From Mucilaginibacter sp. (GTDB taxonomy: Bacteria > Bacteroidota > Bacteroidia > Sphingobacteriales > Sphingobacteriaceae), in the NCBI GenBank assembly GCA_028288025.1, contig JAQBOM010000005.1:1-58199 (forward strand): a DNA stretch of 58,199 bases, written 5' to 3'. Below the pieces are notes generated by a model. That model worked only from the letters and a program-made list of their open reading frames with translations. It ran no database searches and had not been told where the DNA came from. Positions 36,511 to 44,537 of the stretch are shown here, in pieces. The position numbers were made by a program, and so were the translations under genes. Every line of letters begins with the position of its first letter. The first letter of the stretch is position 1.

Positions 36511-36625
36511 ATAATATCCGATATAATTAAAAATCGCCAAACCACGCTTGACCGGGCGAATGTGGTACAAAGGTACGCGTATTACCCGCACCAAAAACAG
36601 TGCAAGCCCCTGCGCTTCCGCGAGT

Positions 36626-36671
36626 GTAGACAGTCTACAGGAATATTATATCCGAAGTTGAAAACTTCGGA
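36626..36671. terminator. Two small hairpins before the first endonuclease gene
   Basis: gtagac-a-gtctac (36626-36638) is followed by tccgaagtt-gaa-aacttcgga (36651-36671), a perfect 9-bp stem with a 3-base loop. The second could end leftward or rightward transcripts at the edge of the block. The remaining gap 36511-36625 holds a short ggtacaaaggtacgcg word and nothing else recognised. Confidence 0.4.
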
Positions 36672-36689
36672 TGGCGACTGAAAAACATG

Positions 36690-36722
36690 TTGCTCAAATA
36701 TATTGTTGATTATTTATATTTG
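36690..36722 (+). promoter_or_regulatory. Promoter of the plus-strand HaeIII-family endonuclease
   Basis: TATATTTG at 36715-36722 matches TAnnTTTG exactly, with TTG at 36690-36692 as a weak -33 element 22 bases upstream. The box ends two bases before an in-frame TTG at 36725, so that codon cannot be the start; the ATG at 36764 fits. Confidence 0.5.
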
Positions 36723-36763
36723 CTTTGTCGCTATCCATTGACTATAGCTTACCTAGTTATAAC

Positions 36764-37714
36764 ATGCCACCAACACAAGTACAATCTGGTAAAGCTTTTG
36801 AATATGCGCTCATTATTGAAGCACAAACGATTTTATCGGCCTCAGTTAATGTTAATATAGTAATTGACAGCAATTATACTAACTGCCTAAATTGTTTTAA
36901 TGTTCATACCACTAGACAACAAACAAGATATTCTGCCGCCGCGATTGCGGCGATCAATCATATAATATCCTTAGAACCACGACTTACAAACTCACAAAAT
37001 ACACTCGACACCCTAACTTTACAACTTCAATCAGATTCCTTAGGACGGAACGGTGACGTAAGAGATATTCTGTTTATTAGATCAACTCAAAATTGGGAGA
37101 TAGGGATATCTGCGAAAAACAACCACAAGGCATTAAAACATTCGCGATTATCAATAATCAAAGACTTTGGTGCCTCATGGGTCGGGGTTCCATGTTCTCA
37201 AATATATTTTAATTCGATAAGACCTGTATTTACACAATTATTAACTCTTAAACATAGCGGCGCATTATGGCGGCATCTGGCTAATAAACACGCGAATTAT
37301 TACCAACCAGTACTTACAGCTTTTAGGAACGAACTTGATTTAATCAACAGGAATAATGTCAATATTCCTCAGAGTCTGGTCGCCTATATCATTGGTAGGA
37401 ACGATTTTTATAAAGTGATGAAAAGGGCAAGAGTTGTTGAAATAATAGCTTTCAACTTGCATGGTAATTTAGGAAGGAGTATAAACGGCGTCAGAGGTGT
37501 CACTAGCATTCCGCGACTTAATTTACCTACACAAATAGTTCAATTCCAAATGATGGCTGGAAAAACGGATACGCTGTCGATGATATGTAATCAAGGGTGG
37601 CAACTATCATTTAGAATACACAGTGCCGAATCATTAGTAATCCCATCGTTGAAGTTCGATATTAATTTAATCGGGCACCCGAATAGTATGTATTCTCATC
37701 ACTTACCATACTAA
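36764..37714 (+). CDS. HaeIII-family type II restriction endonuclease, second paralogue
   Basis: The protein is 316 residues from the ATG at 36764, chosen because the promoter box precludes the upstream TTG and because the result aligns end to end with the 316-residue paralogue at 38217-39167. Shared segments include SGKAFEYAL/TGKALEYCF, NGDVRDILF, ISAKNNHKALKHSRLS, IGRNDFYKVMKR, GWQLSFRIHSAESL and LKFDINLIG. GDVRD and the SxKNN Lys look like a PD-(D/E)xK catalytic core and are intact. HaeIII cuts GGCC. It is convergent with the vsr-endonuclease-methyltransferase operon and has its own promoter. Specificity may equal or differ from that of the paralogue; it could also be a decaying duplicate, but no break is seen. 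Confidence 0.75.
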   Translation: MPPTQVQSGKAFEYALIIEAQTILSASVNVNIVIDSNYTNCLNCFNVHTTRQQTRYSAAAIAAINHIISLEPRLTNSQNTLDTLTLQLQSDSLGRNGDVRDILFIRSTQNWEIGISAKNNHKALKHSRLSIIKDFGASWVGVPCSQIYFNSIRPVFTQLLTLKHSGALWRHLANKHANYYQPVLTAFRNELDLINRNNVNIPQSLVAYIIGRNDFYKVMKRARVVEIIAFNLHGNLGRSINGVRGVTSIPRLNLPTQIVQFQMMAGKTDTLSMICNQGWQLSFRIHSAESLVIPSLKFDINLIGHPNSMYSHHLPY

Positions 37715-37773
37715 TAAAATTTTTGTATAATTCCTCAAAAAAATTTATAATAGAGTAAAAATCAGAACTTAGC

Positions 37774-38199
37774 CTACTTTTCTTTTAAAATATCCAAAAT
37801 TTTCTTGAGACATGTTTCCAACTCCTTTTTAACCTCATGTTCCCAAAACCGTATTACAACATAACCCATTTTTGACAGCGTGCGTTGATTTTGTATATCA
37901 CGTTCAATGTTCCTTTCTATTTTTTTTATCCAATAATCTTTGTTCGATTTAATTTTAGTTTTTTTTTCATCCCATTTGTATCCATGCCAAAATTCACCAT
38001 CAATAAAAATAACGATCTTTTTACTTTTAAAAACAATGTCGGGTTTCCCAGGAAGGGTCGATATATGAATACGGTATCTATATCCTAATTTCCAAACGGA
38101 TTTTCTTAATAAGACCTCCGCTTTTGTATTATTGCTTTTAATCTTGCTCATTAAAAGTGATCTTGCTACGGTTGTTTCAAAGCCATGTTTGGATATCAT
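37774..38199 (-). CDS. vsr: Very short patch repair endonuclease
   Basis: The protein is 141 residues, the usual Vsr length. RSLLMSKIKSNNTKAEVLLRK, LGYRYRIH, LPGKPDIVFKSKKIVIFIDG (with the catalytic Asp in KPD), GEFWHGYKW and VVIRFWEHEV are the family order. Vsr nicks beside T:G mismatches that arise when 5-methylcytosine deaminates at a methyltransferase target. It starts 17 bases after the endonuclease gene stop and belongs to the same minus-strand unit as the cytosine methyltransferase, so its target is predicted to be the deaminated GGCC site. Confidence 0.93.
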   Translation of the reverse strand: MISKHGFETTVARSLLMSKIKSNNTKAEVLLRKSVWKLGYRYRIHISTLPGKPDIVFKSKKIVIFIDGEFWHGYKWDEKKTKIKSNKDYWIKKIERNIERDIQNQRTLSKMGYVVIRFWEHEVKKELETCLKKILDILKEK

Positions 38200-38216
38200 A
38201 ATTAAAAGAGTTCAGC

Positions 38217-39167
38217 CTAAAACATATAATGGGTAAATAATATAGGTGGGTTCCCAATTAAATTAATATCAAATTTCAATGAATCTTCAAGAAGAGTTCT
38301 GGCCGAGTGTATGCGAAAACTTATCTGCCATCCTTTATCCAGAGTCATAAACAGCGTTGTATTATTATTTGATATAAACTCTATAATCCTCGTCGGATAA
38401 GTAATATTAGGAATGCCGCAGACTGACGGAACTGAATTATAAGATAAGCCCAAATCTTTATTCATGTTATAGCCTTTAATCACGACTAAATTGAATATGT
38501 CACGTTTGATGACTTTATAAAAGGAGTTGCGACCGATTAAATAACTTAATAACTTTTTTGGAATATCGGGATGCGAGTTATTTAAATCCAATAACTCTTT
38601 TTTAAAAGCATCCAAAATAGGCACATATACCGTTGCTTCCTTATTTGGATAAGATGCCCATGTCGCTAAGGGGTCAGCCCTTTTCGTTGACCGAATGGCG
38701 TTAAAAACGACGTCTATTTCAGAGAAGTATTTACTGGAACATGGGTGTCCTAGCCACTCAAGCCCAAAATCTATTTTAGGTGATAATCTTGAGTGCTTTG
38801 CGGCATCGTGATTGTTTTTTACTGAAAATCCAACAACCCAACCGTTTCGCTTAAATAAAACATCCCGAACGTCGCCAACCTTTCCGGCGGCGTCAGCTGC
38901 TATACTTATTTCTAAAATATCTGTTTTGTCTATTTGAGTGATAAGGCCGGGCTCCAACTTTACCATTGACGCTATCGTGGATTTAGCGGCAGAATAAAAC
39001 AAATTCTGCTCTAACAAGGAAAAAGTATTGTAACTAGCCTGCGCTTTCAAATAGTTAACATCACGCAACAGGACAACGTTTAATTTAAGAGCAGATAAAT
39101 CCTTATAATAAGCGGCGGCAAAACAATATTCAAGCGCCTTCCCTGTATCAGTTTGTTTCTTAGCCAT
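38217..39167 (-). CDS. HaeIII-family type II restriction endonuclease
   Basis: The protein is 316 residues. Conserved segments are TGKALEYCFAAAY at the N-terminus, VGDVRDVLFKR, VGFSVKNNHDAAKHSRLSP (PD-(D/E)xK-like Asp and Lys), WLGHPCSSKYFSEI, YLIGRNSFYKVIKR and ISFRIHSARTL. The family type enzyme HaeIII cuts GGCC to leave blunt ends. The start codon overlaps the methyltransferase stop in TAATG, so translation is coupled and the methyltransferase is made first. A paralogue of equal length lies on the opposite strand beyond vsr. Confidence 0.82.
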   Translation of the reverse strand: MAKKQTDTGKALEYCFAAAYYKDLSALKLNVVLLRDVNYLKAQASYNTFSLLEQNLFYSAAKSTIASMVKLEPGLITQIDKTDILEISIAADAAGKVGDVRDVLFKRNGWVVGFSVKNNHDAAKHSRLSPKIDFGLEWLGHPCSSKYFSEIDVVFNAIRSTKRADPLATWASYPNKEATVYVPILDAFKKELLDLNNSHPDIPKKLLSYLIGRNSFYKVIKRDIFNLVVIKGYNMNKDLGLSYNSVPSVCGIPNITYPTRIIEFISNNNTTLFMTLDKGWQISFRIHSARTLLEDSLKFDINLIGNPPILFTHYMF

Positions 39168-40198
39168 TAGGCCACTAAAATATCGTTTTTTTGATAAATT
39201 ATGGCAGTTTTAAGATCCGATGATATTTTAGTAGCAATTATTGTTGCTAAGTCAACAGGTACCGCGTTACCAATCATTTTGTAACCAGCACTTAATTTTT
39301 TATAATAAAATACAAAATCATCTGGAAATGTTTGTACCCGAGCGCATTCTCTCACACTGAGTCTTCTATAAAGGTCTTCATACCCTTTAGCAAACTCTCG
39401 TAGATTTGTCTCGACCAATGGCATTTTAGGCGCTTGCGGGTGAATTGGTGCGTGCCTACCTCCAGCTTGAATTGTAAATGAAACCTCATTCCAAGCACGT
39501 ACTCTGTTTCGAGACATATAAATTGAAGAAAAGTCACCAGTCATGAACTCATGATTAGGGATTAAACATTTATCACCATTTGTAAAATCCTTTTTGATTG
39601 CAGGTAATGCGTTTTTTGTTAAATCGCCAATGGTATTGGCTAATGTTTTCTTGTTAAATTTATCTCTCGTAAAGGTTTTAGGAAATTTAAATTTTATACC
39701 TAAGTCCTTACGGTAGCCCACAAAAAAAATTCTTTTTCGGTCTTGCGGAACACCGTAATCTGAAGCGTTAATAGGTGTTACCGACAAATTATAACCGCAC
39801 TCATCAAACAAAATTTTAAAATTTTCCAATGAAAACTTGTGTCTTTCTAATAACATCCCAGCAACATTCTCTGCTAAAAAAAACAAAGGCTTTTTATCCT
39901 TTAATATTCTTATAAAGTCATAAAAAAGTTGGCCTCTTTTGTCTTCGATTCCTCTTAAAGCACCCCCAGCACTCCAGCTCTGACATGGGGGACCGCCAAT
40001 TATTCCATCACAATCTGGCACTTCATCAGAAGAAATTTCTGTTATACTTCTTCTATCTAATTTAGTGTGTATGTGATTTTTTTCAAATGTTTCCCATATA
40101 TCCCTGTCATACTCGTTTGCCCATAGAACATTAAAACCTGCCTTTTGAAATCCGAGATCCAGACCGCCGGCACCTGAAAAGAATGAAACTAATCTCAT
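39167..40198 (-). CDS. DNA cytosine-5 methyltransferase, M.HaeIII-like (predicted GGCC)
   Basis: The protein is 343 residues. Motif [18 protein letters not shown], motif [14 protein letters not shown] with the catalytic Cys, motif [11 protein letters not shown], motif [17 protein letters not shown], a target region with [34 protein letters not shown] and IHPQAP, and motifs [21 protein letters not shown] and [10 protein letters not shown] are all present. Recalled M.HaeIII sequence has nearly the same target region, so methylation of the internal cytosine of GGCC is predicted. It is the first gene of a minus-strand operon with endonuclease and vsr, and has a good promoter. Confidence 0.92.
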   Translation of the reverse strand: MRLVSFFSGAGGLDLGFQKAGFNVLWANEYDRDIWETFEKNHIHTKLDRRSITEISSDEVPDCDGIIGGPPCQSWSAGGALRGIEDKRGQLFYDFIRILKDKKPLFFLAENVAGMLLERHKFSLENFKILFDECGYNLSVTPINASDYGVPQDRKRIFFVGYRKDLGIKFKFPKTFTRDKFNKKTLANTIGDLTKNALPAIKKDFTNGDKCLIPNHEFMTGDFSSIYMSRNRVRAWNEVSFTIQAGGRHAPIHPQAPKMPLVETNLREFAKGYEDLYRRLSVRECARVQTFPDDFVFYYKKLSAGYKMIGNAVPVDLATIIATKISSDLKTAIIYQKNDILVA

Positions 40199-40221
40199 AA
40201 ATTAAGATGATTAAGTGGTAT

Positions 40222-40251
40222 CAAAAGTAATGTGTAAACTAATGAATCAAA
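40222..40251 (-). promoter_or_regulatory. Bacteroidota promoter of the methyltransferase operon
   Basis: On the minus strand TTTG (40248-40251) is followed after 18 bases by TACTTTTG (40222-40229), matching both -33 and -7 consensus elements. The ATG follows 23 bases downstream. The surrounding gap is strongly AT-rich up to about 40360, then turns GC-rich. Confidence 0.6.
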
Positions 40252-40483
40252 AAAATTGTTATTCACATAAATTAAATAACTCACAATTATAGATAATAAA
40301 ATTACAAAAACTAATTTTTTTAGCATTATTTTGACAATAATTTAGTTTTCTTTACTCTTTCCAACTCCGCCCGACCCGCGTCCATGCTTAACTGAACAAT
40401 GTTTGAGTGGCCCACGTTTAATCATTGGGCCCTGTCATAGCATGTTTTGGTTTATCCGGCCGTGTTGGTGCCATGTCCGTGGC

Positions 40484-40529
40484 GTGTTCGGGGGTGTTCG
40501 GGGGCGTTCGCGCCTGTTCGGGGTGTTCG
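40484..40529. repeat. 10-bp tandem repeat of gtgttcgggg words
   Basis: Units gtgttcgggg, gtgttcgggg, gcgttcgcgc, ctgttcgggg and a partial unit follow with a 10-base period. The array is GC-rich and starts just past the AT-rich restriction-modification block. Other tgttcg words follow up to 40600. No coding sequence is convincing in the gap 40199-40709. Confidence 0.65.
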
Positions 40530-40608
40530 TACTTACTGCAAAGCGAACGCTACAATCTACCGCCGCCCCGCGAGGTGTTTTGGGTTAGCTGGCGTGTTCG
40601 CGACTTGT

Positions 40609-40627
40609 ACCAGGTGTGTTCAGGTGT
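40609..40627. repeat. 19-bp repeat, inverted copy at 54601
   Basis: accaggtgtgttcaggtgt here is the exact reverse complement of acacctgaacacacctggt at 54601-54619, about 14 kb away. Confidence 0.7.
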
Positions 40628-40709
40628 ATCCACCTGTGCCGGTGAACACAGTGTATCGCCTGTATCTCTCTCAGAAAACGATACAGTCCCGATTTTGATG
40701 TATTAAGGT

Positions 40710-41444
40710 TTAACTAAAATAATTTAATCCTGATGCTGCCTCTTCATCCAAAAAAACGATAGCCGAAGCCAGGGTTTGAAAAATAGACGCGGGCAACTGG
40801 TTGGTAACCGGACCTTCCAGCGCTTGCTTAACAATTCCTGCTTTTTTACTGCCGGCTGCTAGCAGGATGGGCGTTTTTGCTTCTTGTAAATGCTTCAAGC
40901 CAAGGGTAATTCCCTCGTGCAGCGCGGTTTGCTGTTTAAAATATTTCTGCCCAACACTTATCGTCATCGGCGCCAGCGGGGAATGATGTGAATACAAATT
41001 AAAGTCGGTGCCGGGCTCGTTCAGGCCGATATGCCCGTTCATGCCTATGCCCACCATCATGATATCAAGCGGCCCTTTATCTTTAATAAAATCGTCCATG
41101 GCTTTGCACGAAGCATCCAGATCAGCGGCGCGGGCATCAAAAAAGCGAATATGATCAGCGGCGATGTCCAGTTGATTAAAAAAGCTTTCGTAAAGCGACC
41201 ATGTACAACTGCCCACGTCGTTTTTACCCATCCCTACCCATTCGTCCAAACCAATAAAATAGCATCGGCTAAGATCTATTTTGCCTGTATTGGCATAATT
41301 GATCAAAGTGTTAAATACACCAACAGGCGAATCGCCGGAAGGAAAGCATAACAGCGAATCGGGCTTTTGCCGAACCTGCTCAACAATGCGGTCGGCTGCC
41401 GCTATGCTCATTTCGTCGTAGGTTTTAAACGTGCATACCTTCAT
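40710..41444 (-). CDS. Glucosamine-6-phosphate deaminase/isomerase family protein, short form
   Basis: The protein is 244 residues. CFPSGDSPVGVFNTL is the phosphate loop, FIGLDEWVGMG and GIGMNGHIGLNEPGTDF are the NagB active-site segments, and ITLGLKHLQEAKTPILLAAG follows. It is related to the long deaminase at 1-947, but closer in size to the YieK-like NagB relatives. The reaction is likely isomerising deamination of a hexosamine phosphate, but 6-phosphogluconolactonase-type activity is possible in this superfamily. The GH3 gene ends 11 bases upstream, so the two are one operon linking sugar release with its use. Confidence 0.85.
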   Translation of the reverse strand: MKVCTFKTYDEMSIAAADRIVEQVRQKPDSLLCFPSGDSPVGVFNTLINYANTGKIDLSRCYFIGLDEWVGMGKNDVGSCTWSLYESFFNQLDIAADHIRFFDARAADLDASCKAMDDFIKDKGPLDIMMVGIGMNGHIGLNEPGTDFNLYSHHSPLAPMTISVGQKYFKQQTALHEGITLGLKHLQEAKTPILLAAGSKKAGIVKQALEGPVTNQLPASIFQTLASAIVFLDEEAASGLNYFS

Positions 41445-41455
41445 GTTGAAATCAA

Positions 41456-43684
41456 TTAGTTAGCCAGTACAAAATTACCCTGCAGCCTGATATCATCTGA
41501 AGCGCTGCCAATCATCAGCCTGAATTCGCCGGGCTGAGTTATTCGTTCCAGCTGATCGTTATAAAAGGCAAGCTTTTCTTTATCGATGGTAAAAGTTACG
41601 GTTTTGGTTTCGCCCGGCTGTAACATTAGTTTTTGAAAACCTTTCAATTCCTTAACCGGTCTAACAGGTTGTGAAACCAAATCGCGGAGGTAGAATTGGG
41701 CAACTTCTTCGCCTGCATGCTTACCAGTATTTTGCAGGTCGAACGAAACGGTTATGCTTTCGTTTTTAAGCATTGATTTTTTACTGAAATGCAAATTGCT
41801 ATAGGCAAATGTTGTATAGCTTAGCCCATGACCAAATGCATATTTCGGACTGTTTGGCAAATCGATGTAGGCAGAAGTGTAATTGACGTCGTTATCATTG
41901 CGTGCAGGCCGACCCGTATTAAAATGATTATAATAAATGGGTATCTGGCCCTCGGTCCGGGGAAATGTTATAGGCAACTTAGCGCCAGGGTTATAATTGC
42001 CGTATAGTACATCTGTGATGGCATTGCCCGCCTGGTTGCCCAGCCACCAGGTATATAAAATCGCCGGCACATGGTCGGCGGTCCAGTTAAATACCATAGG
42101 CCGGCCGGCCATCAGCAATACCACAACCGGTTTGCCGGTGGCCATAATTGCTTTAATAAGCTCTTCCTGCACACCGGGCAAATGTATATCCGACCTGCTT
42201 TTTGCTTCGCCTGTCATATCGAAGCGTTCGCCCATGGCCATTACCACCACATCGGCCTGTATGGCAGTTTTATAAGCCTCGCTAAAACCGGCACGGCTGG
42301 TGTCGGTAATTTCGCAACCTTTGGCGTAAAGTAATTTGGTTTTACCGGCCTGGTTCTGCATGCCTTCATATAACGAAACAATTTCTTTCTCGTCGCCAAC
42401 ATCCAGCGACCAAAAGCCCTTCATTTCCTTTTTCAATTTAGCCAACGGCCCAATTACAGCAATTGAATTTAAATCCTTTGATAAAGGCAGCAACTGGTGT
42501 TCATTTTTTAACAGTACTATGCTTTTCCGGGCGATATCCCTCGCAGCTTCAATATGTTCTTTTGTGTTGATCGCCTGCTTTTCACGCTCGGCGTCGCTAA
42601 AACGGTATGCGTCATCAAACAGGCCCAGTTCATATTTTTTCGTTAGTATGCGACGTACCGCTTCGTCTATCACCGCAACAGAAACCTTTTTATCAGCAAC
42701 AAGTTTAGCCAGGTTTTTGATGTAGCTGCGGCTTTCCATATCCATGTCGCTGCCTGCGTTAATAGCAGCTTCGGCGGCTTCGTAATTATCTTTAACATAG
42801 CCGTGATTTATCATTTCGCCCATCGAGCCCCAATCGCTCACCACGAAACCTTTAAATCCCCACTTGCCTTTTAAAATATCGCGCTGCAAATAGCGGTTTC
42901 CTGTTGCCGGGGTGCCATTAAGGTCGTTGAACGAGTTCATGAATGTAGCCGCTCCGGCATCAAGTGCAGCCTTAAACGGCGGCAGGTAAATTTCCCACAA
43001 TGTGCGGAGACTCATATCCACGCTGTTATAATCGCGGCCGCCGGTTGCCGCGCCGTAAGCAGCGAAATGTTTGGCGCAGGCCATTACGGCATCAAGGTTG
43101 CCCAGCCCTTTTCCCTGGAAGCCCTTTACGCGCGCCGTGGCAATTAACGAGCCTAAATACGGGTCTTCGCCGGCGCCTTCCATTACGCGGCCCCAGCGTG
43201 GGTCGCGGGCAATATCAACCATTGGAGCGAATGTCCAGTGTACGCCGCCGGCAGCGGCTTCTGTAGCCGCAATGCGGGCCGACTGTTCTATTGCCGTCAG
43301 ATCCCAGCTCGCGGCCTCGGCCAGCGGAATAGGGAAAGTAACACTATAACCATGGATAACGTCCTGGCCAAACAATAAAGGTATTTTTAACCGTGACTGC
43401 ATGGCTGCTTCCTGGAATACTCTTGTATGTTTTACTCCTACTATATTCAATACCGACCCCACTTCGCCCCGTTTTATAGCATCCAGTTTATTGCCCACAT
43501 CTGTTGTAACCGGGCCAGTTGCTTCCCAATCACCATTGTATTGGTTAAGCTGGCCTATTTTCTCGGCGAGCGTCATCTTCTTTAATAAGGCATCTACTTT
43601 TTGCGGAATGCTCTGTTGCTGCGCGAACGAGGTATTTAATGCGCCAAACAGGCAAAAGAAAATAAGAGTTTTTGTGATATTCAT
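41456..43684 (-). CDS. bglX: GH3 beta-glucosidase-type exo-hydrolase, exported
   Basis: The protein is 742 residues with a signal peptide ending near TSFAQ (residue 22). The barrel domain holds IPLLFGQDVIHGYSVTFPIPL, WTFAPMVDIARDPRWGRVMEG, CAKHFAAYG and GFVVSDWGSMGEM, with nucleophile Asp284. The second domain carries VVVLLMAGRPMVFNW, and an FN3-like C-terminal domain begins near residue 650. This is the BglX type of GH3, acting on beta-glucosides or similar. It stands before the short NagB homologue, so release of beta-linked GlcNAc is also possible, though the KHFPGHG-like motif of NagZ is absent. Confidence 0.9.
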   Translation of the reverse strand: MNITKTLIFFCLFGALNTSFAQQQSIPQKVDALLKKMTLAEKIGQLNQYNGDWEATGPVTTDVGNKLDAIKRGEVGSVLNIVGVKHTRVFQEAAMQSRLKIPLLFGQDVIHGYSVTFPIPLAEAASWDLTAIEQSARIAATEAAAGGVHWTFAPMVDIARDPRWGRVMEGAGEDPYLGSLIATARVKGFQGKGLGNLDAVMACAKHFAAYGAATGGRDYNSVDMSLRTLWEIYLPPFKAALDAGAATFMNSFNDLNGTPATGNRYLQRDILKGKWGFKGFVVSDWGSMGEMINHGYVKDNYEAAEAAINAGSDMDMESRSYIKNLAKLVADKKVSVAVIDEAVRRILTKKYELGLFDDAYRFSDAEREKQAINTKEHIEAARDIARKSIVLLKNEHQLLPLSKDLNSIAVIGPLAKLKKEMKGFWSLDVGDEKEIVSLYEGMQNQAGKTKLLYAKGCEITDTSRAGFSEAYKTAIQADVVVMAMGERFDMTGEAKSRSDIHLPGVQEELIKAIMATGKPVVVLLMAGRPMVFNWTADHVPAILYTWWLGNQAGNAITDVLYGNYNPGAKLPITFPRTEGQIPIYYNHFNTGRPARNDNDVNYTSAYIDLPNSPKYAFGHGLSYTTFAYSNLHFSKKSMLKNESITVSFDLQNTGKHAGEEVAQFYLRDLVSQPVRPVKELKGFQKLMLQPGETKTVTFTIDKEKLAFYNDQLERITQPGEFRLMIGSASDDIRLQGNFVLAN

Positions 43685-43814
43685 CTCAGGTAAAAATAAT
43701 ACAGGTAAATTTTAGGGTTGATGCAGGTTGCGAAAACAGCCCAAGTTTAAGGAATATATTTTAAACATGAAATCCCAACCGGTAACGGGTGCGGCCGTCA
43801 GAAAAGGATAAAAA

Positions 43815-43890
43815 ATATCCCGGGAGAATGAACTCACCGGGATATGCGGGATAAATAAAATAAGTTTGAATAAAGCCCCCGGCTTTATTC
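43815..43890 (-). terminator. Two successive hairpins after the small membrane-protein gene
   Basis: The first, directly after the stop, is a perfect 10-bp stem gaataaagcc-ccc-ggctttattc (43868-43890). The second is a 9-bp stem atatcccgg/ccgggatat (43815-43823 with 43837-43845) which on the minus strand is followed by a T-rich run. Together they isolate the GH3 gene from upstream transcription. Confidence 0.65.
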
Positions 43891-43891
43891 A

Positions 43892-44089
43892 TTAATTCAG
43901 TTCATGGCTTGATATGTTGTCATGATGAATTTCTTCCAGCAGGCCATGCACGTTGATTGCATAATGCGCGTCGGAAGTATCATTATGATTTTTTGGTATG
44001 CGGACAATGTTGATTTTCTTAACAGGGAAAAACAAGGGAACAACCAGGGCTGCCAACAGGGAACTAATCTTTAATACATCTATAAGCAT
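43892..44089 (-). CDS. Small protein with an N-terminal membrane span, unknown function
   Basis: The protein is 65 residues. Residues 5-22 (VLKISSLLAALVVPLFFP) form one membrane span, followed by a basic stretch (VKKINIVRIPKNH) and an acidic, His-rich tail. No family recognised. The two hairpins immediately downstream on the same strand support a real transcription unit. Translation is not proven. Confidence 0.5.
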   Translation of the reverse strand: MLIDVLKISSLLAALVVPLFFPVKKINIVRIPKNHNDTSDAHYAINVHGLLEEIHHDNISSHELN

Positions 44090-44537
44090 AATTTCAATAC
44101 GAATAAGTAAACAAACACGAAAGCACTTATAAATTGATATACATGTAATACGGAAAATTAGTTATTCCGGTTGCGTTTTACAGGTGCTTTTCATCGTGAA
44201 TGAAGCTAAATCAATGCCAAATTCGTAACATCCCGGCGAGTAATGGTTAAACGCTTATAGTGAGGCCCGCGTCTGATTATAAGATTTATCAATTTAATGG
44301 GTTAAACGTTCAAATTGATAATTTTTTATTGCCATCAGTACATTTTTATCATTAATTAAAAGCTAAAAACGACAATTAAGTAATGAATTTTTTACGTGTA
44401 ACTTTAGTCAGTAAATAGTTATGCTTGCATAGTTATCAGCACAGGTGTGCACAATAAAATACAATTTAATAACACCAAATCACCACTTTAGCTGTTAAAC
44501 CCTTCAAAAGCCAGATAAATACTTTAAACGTTTAATT
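44090..44537. other. 448-base AT-rich gap between divergent genes
   Basis: The gap must carry the promoters of the small membrane protein and of pstS. No box close to TAnnTTTG with a good -33, no Pho-box-like direct repeats and no gene were recognised. Confidence 0.4.

Noticed and set aside
36725..36763. TTG start adding 13 residues to the plus-strand HaeIII-family enzyme
   Set aside because: TATATTTG ends two bases before it, and the paralogue aligns from the inner ATG.
40484..40627. CRISPR-like array
   Set aside because: Units are only 10 bases with no spacers of constant size and no cas genes nearby.
40403..40706. Overlapping plus-strand frames of 61 to 93 codons in the gap before the NagB homologue
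   Set aside because: They are open in several frames at once because of the GC-rich 10-bp tandem repeat, and the products are repetitive Cys/Gly/Val strings with no family resemblance.
41456..43684. NagZ-type beta-N-acetylglucosaminidase for cell-wall recycling
   Set aside because: Length and domain order are those of BglX-like GH3 enzymes and the NagZ His-Asp dyad motif was not found, despite the adjacent NagB homologue.
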